DNA of 64,000 nt from Schauerella aestuarii (GTDB lineage: Bacteria > Pseudomonadota > Gammaproteobacteria > Burkholderiales > Burkholderiaceae_B): positions 1,040,356 through 1,104,355 of the forward strand of contig NZ_SIZW01000043.1 in assembly GCF_009866805.1 (NCBI RefSeq), written 5' to 3'. The position numbers were made by a program, and so were the translations under genes. The stretch's first letter is position 1. The number at the start of each line of letters is the position of its first letter. The notes under the pieces were generated by a model. That model was not told where the DNA came from and did not search any database. It worked only from the letters and a program-made list of their open reading frames with translations. Of the stretch, positions 54,501 to 63,500 are shown in pieces.

Positions 54501-57500
54501 TACCGTCCTGGCTCGTCACGGTGAAGTTCTCGATCCGCGTCGTATCGCTATTCAGGTATTGCGTCTTGCTGTTGTCGACCGAGTAGGTCCAGGCGCCTGT
54601 CGACGAAATCGTCAAGGTACCGAGGTTGCCCGCGGCCGGCGTCACCGTGGTGCTGATCGCACTTTGGTTCTGATCCGGATCGACGAACGTCAGCACGCCC
54701 GAGGTCGTGAGCTTGCCGCTCACAACGTTCGTGTCTTCCGTTACCGTGCCGGTGGTGGCGCCACCGAACACCGTGGCGTCGTTCGTGCCCTTGATCGTGA
54801 CGGAGATCGTTTGCGTGGTGCCGTCCAGGGTCGAGACCGTGAAGGTTTCGACACGGGTGTCGCCGGCGCCGAGGTATTGCACCTTGCTGTTGGCCACGGC
54901 ATACGACCACTTGCCTGCCGCGTCGATGCTCAAAGAACCGAGCACGCCCACGCCAGGCGTGACCGTGGTCACGAAGCCGGATTGGTTCTGATCGGCGTCG
55001 GCCGCCACCAGCGCGCCCGTGGCAGTGAGGTTGCCCTGGGCGTTGGCGTTCAGATCTTCCGTCACTTCGCCCGTGCGCGCACCGGTGATGGTCGGCACAT
55101 CGTTCACGCCCGTTACCGTGACGGTAATGGTTTGCGTGGTGTTGCTCGCCGTGGTAACCGTAAACGTTTCCTGCTTGGTCTCACCCGCGCCTAAGTATTG
55201 GACGCGGCTGTTGTCTACGCTGTAGGTCCACTTGCCGGCAGCGTCGATCGTGAGCGAGCCCAGCGTGCCGCTGGCGCCCACGCCCGAACCCGCCTTGAAC
55301 ACCACGGCCTGATCGTCGGCGCCGCGCAAGAGGAGGGTGCTGGTAGCGGACAGCGTAGTGGGGCTGCTGTCTTCCGTTACCGCGCCTGCGTTCGGCGTGA
55401 GCGGGAATACGAACACATTCTGCGTGGTCGACGCGCTTGCCGTACCGCCGTTGATACCTTCAGCTGTAGCGGTGTAGTTCAGCGCGATCACACCCACGAA
55501 GCCCGTCGGCGGCAACAACTTCAAGGTTGCCAGCGACCAGTCGGTCAGCGACACCACTTGCGTCGAGCTGGTGATCGTGACGCTGTGGCCCGCAGCATCG
55601 GTAAGTACCGTACCTGCCGGGATATTGCTCACCGACACCTTCAACGTTTCGTTGGGGCCGATCGTGTCGGTCAGCGCGGCGGTGGGCGTACCCAATTCGA
55701 TACGCGAACCCGTCACGCCTTCGTCTTCCTTGACCGCGTAGAAGCTGTAGCCACCGGCATCCTTCTGCACCGGCGAGAAGTCCAATGCGCCGGCCTGCAA
55801 TGCTGCCACGCTGGGGTAGACAGCGAATGCACCGCTGGTGATCGAGGTGGCCGCACCGCCATCCACGCCCACCATCAGGCTCAAACGACCTGCGCCATCG
55901 TTGTTGGTCATGTAGACCTCCAACGGGTAATAGCCGCTCACGGTCGGTTGAATGGTGACCGTCTGGTAGTTGCCATAGGTGTTGTAGTCTTTGGTCAACA
56001 CAGCGGTGTCGCCCACCTTGAACTGCATGGTGTCGTCCCAGTACCCACTGAACGTGTAGCTCTTGCCGGCTTCCAGGAACATCAGGCCCTTGATCGCGTA
56101 CACGTCGCCTACTGCCACATTGCGATCAAAGGCACTGCCGTCGGTGGTCGTGGTGGTCGGCGTTTTGCCATCCACCAGCCCCTGCAGGCTGCCGGCCATC
56201 TTGTAGGCGGCGTTGTTTACGCCTACGCCTTGGTAGTAATTGATCGTCAGGCCTTGCGAAGTGCTGAGCGCGCCTGTTTCAGCTGCGGTCAGTGCATGCG
56301 GCACTACCGTGATCGTGGGCTTGTCCACCGAACCCGTCACCGTAACGGTGAGGGTAGTGGTGGCCGTGCCGCCTTGACCGTCGCTGACGGTGTAGCTCAC
56401 CGACGTGGTCTTGGTGGCGCCTTCCGTCAGTGCCTTGAAGTCCTGCCCCGGGTTGAACACATAGCTGCCATCGGCCTTGAGCGTAAACGTGCCGCCGGCG
56501 CTACCGGCGATCGCCACACCCAGATTGGCGGCACTGTTGTTGACGGCGGACACCACCAGCGTGCTGCCGGCGTCGATGTCGCTGTCGTTGGCCAGCACAC
56601 CGTTGCCGGCCGAAACCGTCAAGGTGTTGTCTTCGCCCACGGTACCGGTGTCGGCCGTGGCGATGGGGGCGTCGTTGGTGCCGGTGATCGTGACGCTGAT
56701 CGTCTTGGTCGTGCCATCGGCCGACTGCACCGTGAACTGTTCGACCTTGGTTTGATTCGCGCCGAGATACTGCACGGCGCTGTTGGCGACCGAGTACGTC
56801 CACGCGCCGTTGGCAGCGATAGACAAACTGCCCAGCGCGTTGCCGACTGCTGTGGCCGTGCCGGCCTTGAAGCTGGCTTCGCCGCTGTCGGCGTCGGTGA
56901 CGATCAAGGTGCCGGTCGAGACCAACGTGCCTTGCGAACTGACGTTCGTGTCTTCGGTGACCGTACCCGTTGCAGCACCCGAGAACGTCGGGATGTCGTT
57001 GGTACCGGTGATCGTCACGGTGACGACCGTGGTGGTGCCATCGGCGGCGGAGACGGTGAAGGATTCCGTCTTCGTGGCGCCTGCTGCCAGGTATTGCACG
57101 GCGCTATTGGCGACGTTGTACGTCCACGTGCCGTTTTCAGCAATGGACAACGAGCCCAAAGTCGAGCCAACCGGGACGGCGGTGCCCGCCTTGAAAGTGC
57201 TTTGACCCGAGTCGGCGTCGGAAATGGTCAACGTGCCGGTGGAGACGAGGTTGCCGTTGGCATTGACGGCCGTGTCTTCAGTCACGGCCCCGGTAGCGAC
57301 GCCCGAGAATGTGGGGATGTCGTTGGTGCCGGTGATGGTGACGGTGATGACCGTCGTGGTGCCGTCAGCAGTGGTGACCGTAAATGATTCGAGCTTCGTT
57401 TGACCCGCCGCCAGATATTGCACCGCGCTGTTGGGAACGTTGTAGGTCCATGCGCCGTTGGCGGCGATGGACAACGAGCCCAGCACTGAACCGACCGCGA

Positions 57501-60500
57501 CAGCGGTGCCGGCCTTGAACGTGCTCTGTCCAGTATCGGCGTCGTTGACGATGAGCGTACCGGTGGATACCAGGTTGCCGTTTGCATTGACAGCGGTATC
57601 TTCGGTCACGGTGCCGGTGGCGGCACCTGTGAAGGTTGGGACATCGTTCGTGCCGGTGATTGTGACCGTCACAACGGTGGTGGTGCCATCGGCGGCGGAA
57701 ACCGTGAACGACTCAACCTTGGTTTGGCCCGCGGCCAAATACTGCACGGCCGAGTTTGCGACGTTGTAGGTCCAGGTACCGTTTTCAGCGATCGACAGCG
57801 AACCAAGCGTTGAACCAACCGGGACTGCGGTGCCAGCCTTGAATGCGCTTTGACCAGCGTCTGCGTCCGAGATCGTCAATGTGCCCGATGAAACCAGATT
57901 GCCGTTGGCGTTGACGGCGGTGTCTTCCGTGACGGCGCCAGCGTTCGTGCCCGAGAATGTCGGAACGTCGTTCGTGCCGGTGATCGTCACCGTGACGACG
58001 GTTGTCGTGCCGTCAGCGGCCGAGACTGTGAACGACTCAACCTTCGTTTGACCTGCGGCCAAGTACTGAACGGCCGAGTTGGCAACGTTATAGGTCCAGG
58101 TGCCGTTTTCAGCGATTGACAACGAGCCCAAGGTCGAACCGACCGGGACGGCGGTGCCGGCCTTGAAGGTGCTTTGACCCGCATCGGCGTCGGAGATAGT
58201 CAACGTGCCAGTGGACACGAGGTTGCCGTTGGCATTGACGGCCGTGTCTTCAGTCACGGTTCCAGTTGCCGCTCCAGCGAACGTCGGAACGTCGTTGGTG
58301 CCGGTGATCGTGACCGTGACGACAGTGGTCGTGCCGTCAGCGGCCGAGACCGTAAACGACTCGACCTTTGTTTGACCGGCAGCCAGGTATTGAACGGCGC
58401 TGTTAGGAACGTTGTACGTCCAGGCCCCGTTAGTCCCAATCGACAGCGAACCCAAAGTCGAACCGACCGGCACGCCGTTGCCAGCCTTGAAAGTGCTCTG
58501 ACCTGCGTCAGCGTCCGAGATCGTCAACGTGCCGGTGGAAACGAGGTTGCCATAGGCGTTGACGGCCGTGTCTTCAGTCACGGTTCCAGTTGCTGCGCCA
58601 GCGAACGTCGGAACGTCGTTGGTGCCGGTGATCGTGACCGTAACAACAGTGGTTGTGCCGTCAGCGGCTGAGACCGTGAACGACTCAACCTTTGTTTGAC
58701 CAGCAGCCAGATACTGCACTGCACTGTTCGCGACGTTGTACGTCCACGTGCCATTTTCAGCAATCGACAACGAGCCCAAGGTCGAACCGACCGGGACGGC
58801 GGTGCCAGCCTTGAACGTGCTTTGACCCGCATCGGCGTCGGAGATCGTAAGCGTGCCCGACGAAACCAGATTGCCGTTGGCGTTGACGGCGGTGTCTTCA
58901 GTGACAGCGCCAGCGTTCGCGCCCGAGAAGGTCGGGACGTCGTTGGTACCGGTAATGGTTACCGTGACGACGGTGGTGGTGCCGTCAGCAGCGGAAACTG
59001 TGAACGACTCAACCTTTGTTTGACCAGCGCCCAGGTATTGAACGGCGCTGTTCGCGACGTTGTAGGTCCACGTGCCGTTTTCAGCAATGGACAACGAGCC
59101 CAAGGTCGAACCGACCGGGACGGCGGTGCCTGCCTTGAACATGCTTTGGCCTGCGTCGGCATCCGAGACCGTCAACGTGCCAGTGGACACGAGGTTGCCG
59201 TTGGCGTTAACGGCGGTGTCTTCGGTGACCGAACCGGTTGCTGCGCCCGCGAACGTCGGAACGTCGTTGGTGCCGGTGATCGTGACAGTAACAACGGTGG
59301 TCGTGCCATCGGCTGCCGAAACCGTGAACGACTCAACCTTCGTCTGGCCAGCGGCCAGGTACTGAACTGCACTGTTCGCGACGTTGTATGTCCACGTGCC
59401 ATTTTCAGCAATCGACAGCGAGCCCAAGGTCGAACCGACCGGGACGGCAGTGCCGGCCTTGAATGTGCTTTGACCTGCGTCAGCGTCCGAGATCGTCAAC
59501 GTACCGGACGAAACCAGATTGCCGTTCGCGTTGACAGCGGTGTCTTCAGTCACGGTGCCGGCAGCGGCGCCCGAGAACGTCGGGACGTCGTTGGTGCCTG
59601 TGATCGTGACGGTGACGACAGTGGTCGTGCCGTCAGCGGCCGAGACCGTGAACGACTCAACCTTCGTCTGACCAGCGGCCAGGTATTGAACCGAGCTGTT
59701 GGCAACGTTGTAGGTCCAGGTGCCATTTTCAGCAATCGACAACGAGCCTAACGTCGAACCGACCGGCACAGCAGTGCCAGCCTTGAACGTGCTTTGGCCG
59801 GCGTCGGCATCCGAGATGGTCAATGTGCCCGACGAGACCAGATTGCCGTTCGCGTTGACAGCCGTGTCTTCGGTGACTGTGCCAGTGGCAGCACCCGCGA
59901 ACGTCGGAACATCGTTCGTTCCCGTGATCGTGACGGTGACGACCGTTGTGGTGCCGTCAGCAGCAGAAACCGTGAACGACTCAACCTTTGTTTGACCGGC
60001 GGCGAGGTACTGAACCGCGCTGTTGGCGACGTTGTAGGTCCAAGTGCCATTCTCAGCAATCGACAACGAGCCCAGCGTCGTGCCGACCGGCACAGCGGTA
60101 CCAGCCTTGAACGTGCTTTGGCCGGCATCGGCATCCGAGATCGTCAGCGTGCCCGACGAAACCAGATTGCCGTTGGCGTTGACTGCCGTGTCTTCGGTTA
60201 CCGAACCTGCAGATGCGCCGGCGAACGTCGGCACATCATTCGTGCCTGTGATCGTGACCGTCACAACAGTGGTGGTGCCATCGGCTGCCGAAACCGTGAA
60301 CGACTCAACCTTCGTCTGGCCAGCGGCCAGGTACTGAACTGCACTGTTCGCGACGTTGTAGGTCCAGGTGCCGTTCTCTGCAATCGACAACGAGCCCAAG
60401 GTCGAACCGACGGGGACGGCAGTGCCAGCCTTGAAGGTGCTTTGACCTGCGTCAGCGTCCGCGATCGTCAACGTGCCCGACGAAACCAGATTGCCGTTGG

Positions 60501-63500
60501 CGTTGACAGCGGTGTCTTCCGTGACGGCGCCAGCGTTCGTGCCCGAGAATGTCGGAACGTCGTTCGTGCCGGTGATCGTGACGGTGACGACCGTGGTGGT
60601 GCCGTCAGCGGCCGAAACCGTGAACGACTCAACCTTAGTCTGGCCTGCGGCCAAGTACTGAACGGCCGAGTTGGCAACGTTATAGGTCCACGTGCCGTTT
60701 TCAGCAATGGACAACGAGCCCAAGGTCGAACCGACCGGGACGGCGGTGCCAGCCTTGAAGGTGCTTTGGCCAGCGTCAGCATCGGAGATTGTTAACGTGC
60801 CAGTGGACACGAGGTTGCCGTTGGCATTGACGGCCGTGTCTTCAGTGACTGTGCCGGTAGCCGCTCCAGCGAACGTCGGCACATCATTCGTGCCGGTGAT
60901 CGTGACCGTCACAACGGTTGTGGTGCCGTCAGCAGCGGAAACTGTGAACGACTCAACCTTTGTTTGACCGGCAGCCAAGTATTGAACTGCACTGTTAGCG
61001 ACGTTGTAGGTCCACGTGCCGTTCTCTGCAATCGACAGCGAACCCAAGGTCGAACCGACCGGCACAGCAGTGCCAGCCTTGAACGTACTTTGGCCTGCGT
61101 CAGCATCCGAGATCGTCAACGTGCCGGACGAAACAAGGTTGCCATTGGCGTTGACAGCGGTGTCTTCCGTGACCGTGCCGGTGGCGGCACCAGCAAACGT
61201 CGGCACATCATTCGTGCCGGTGATCGTCACCGTCACAACGGTGGTGGTGCCGTCGGCAGCCGAGACCGTGAACGACTCAACCTTCGTCTGACCAGCGGCG
61301 AGGTACTGAACAGCCGAGTTGGCAACGTTGTAGGTCCATGTGCCGTTCTCAGCGATTGACAATGAACCCAAGGTCGAACCGACCGGAACGGCAGTGCCGG
61401 CCTTGAAGGCGCTCTGACCTGCGTCCGCGTCGGAGATCGTCAACGTGCCGGACGAAACCAGATTGCCGTTGGCTTTGACAGCCGTGTCTTCGGTGACTGT
61501 GCCAGTGGCAGCGCCCGCGAACATCGGAACGTCGTTGGTACCCGTGATCGTGACGGTGACCACGGTGGTCGTGCCGTCAGCGGCCGAAACCGTAAACGAC
61601 TCAACCTTGGTTTGACCGGCAGCCAAGTATTGAACAGCGCTGTTCGCGACGTTGTAGGTCCAAGTGCCGTTCTCAGCGATTGACAATGAACCCAAGGTCG
61701 AGCCGACCGGGACTGCGGTGCCAGCCTTGAAGGTGCTTTGGCCTGCGTCTGCGTCCGAGATCGTCAACGTGCCGGACGAAACCAGATTGCCATTGGCGTT
61801 GACGGCGGTGTCTTCAGTAACTGTTCCGGTAGCTGCGCCCGCAAACGTCGGAACGTCATTAGTTCCAGTGATCGTGACCGTCACAACCGTGGTCGTGCCA
61901 TCCGCGCCCGAGACCGTGAACGATTCGACCTTGGTTTGGCCAGCGGCCAAGTACTGAACGGCCGAGTTGGCAACGTTGTAGGTCCAAGTGCCATTCTCTG
62001 CAATCGACAGCGAACCCAAAGTCGAACCCACCGGGACGGCGGTGCCAGCTTTGAACGTGCTCTGACCTGCATCGGCATCAGCGATGGTCAACGTGCCGGT
62101 GGACACGAGGTTGCCGTTCGTGTTGACGGCGGTGTCTTCCGTCACTGTGCCTGTGGCCGCACCGGAGAATGTTGGCACATCGTTAGTGCCAGTGATTGTG
62201 ACATTGATGATCGTGGGCGTGCCATCAGCACTCAGTACCGTGAACGACTCGACTTTCGTTTGTCCTGCGGCCAAATACTGAACCGCCGAATTTGCAACGC
62301 TGTAGTTCCATTTGCCGTCGGTGCCGATCGCAAGCGATCCCAGCGTACCGTTTGCAGGCGTACCTGTACCGGCACGGAACACGGCCTCGCCGGTATCCAC
62401 GTCGGTAATGTTGAGTTGACCTGCCGTCGTGAGATTACCGTTCACGACATTGGCGTCTTCAACCACAGTACCTGTGGTCGCGCCGCCGATTACGGGAGCA
62501 TCGTTGGTACCATTGATGGTGACCGTGATGTTGCGGGTGGTGCCGTCGTCCGTCACGATGGCAAAGGTTTCGACGTAGCTCTTACCCGCACCCAACGCCT
62601 GCACGCTGGGCGACGAATTGTCGAGCGTGTACGTCCATTGACCGCCCGTGGTCATTGTGAAGGTACCGTAAGACGTCGTGGTGGTGCTGGCATTGAAGGA
62701 CTTGCCTTCGCCCGCGTCCCGATCTTGAATCGACATGTAGCCCGACACCTGACCGTTCCACGCGGTGTCTTCCGTCACCGTGCCGCTGAATGTGCCGTAG
62801 ATGTTCGCCACGTCGTTGGTGCCGACCACCGTGATCGTCACCGTCTGCGTCGTACCGTCTTTTGCAGTGATGATGAACGCATCTTCACGCGTTTCACCGC
62901 CACGCAGTGTCTGCACCGCATCGGTGCTGTTGTTCAGGTCGTAGACCCACTTGCCGTTGGCGTCCACAACCAGCATGCCGTACTGACTGGTAATCCATGC
63001 CGGATTGAAGCCGACCGCGCCGGCATCCGAGCTGGTCGCCGTCAATTGGCCTTCCACATGCAGTGTGCCGTCTTCGACAACGGTTCCCGTCGTGACGCCG
63101 CCGATGACAGCCGCCTCATTCGTGCCGTGGATCGTGATCGTCACGGTTTGTGCCGTGCCATCCTTGGCCAGGACCGTAAAGACTTCGTCTTTGGTTTGGT
63201 TGCTGTTCAGGTATTGAACCGACGCATTGGAAACGGTGTAGGTCCATTCGCCAGCAGCGTTGACGGTCAAGCTGCCCAACGTACCGGAAGCCGGGGTGCC
63301 TGTGCCGGCCTGGAAGCTGGCTTCGCCGGCGTCCACGTCCGTGATCGTGAGTTTGCCAGTCGTCGACAGATTGTTATTGCTGACGTTGGTGTCTTCGGTC
63401 ACGCTTCCCGTCGTCACACCGCCGATGACGGCAGCATCGTTGACGCCGACAATCTTCACAGTAATGGTCTGTGTTGTGCCGTCTGCCGATTGGACGGTGA

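Noticed and set aside
52879..57387. Two very long plus-strand open frames (771 and 729 codons) opposite the adhesin
   Set aside because: They mirror the codon bias of the adhesin on the other strand, have arginine/glycine/valine-rich composition with no recognisable domain, and repeat with the adhesin period. Adhesin coding in the minus frame is unambiguous.
58174..60795. Further plus-strand open frames inside the repeat array
   Set aside because: They are antisense images of the 324-bp repeats; the same short products recur every unit.
56676..62183. CRISPR-like tandem repeats
   Set aside because: Units are 324 bp, contiguous, in frame and coding; there are no unique spacers and no cas genes.
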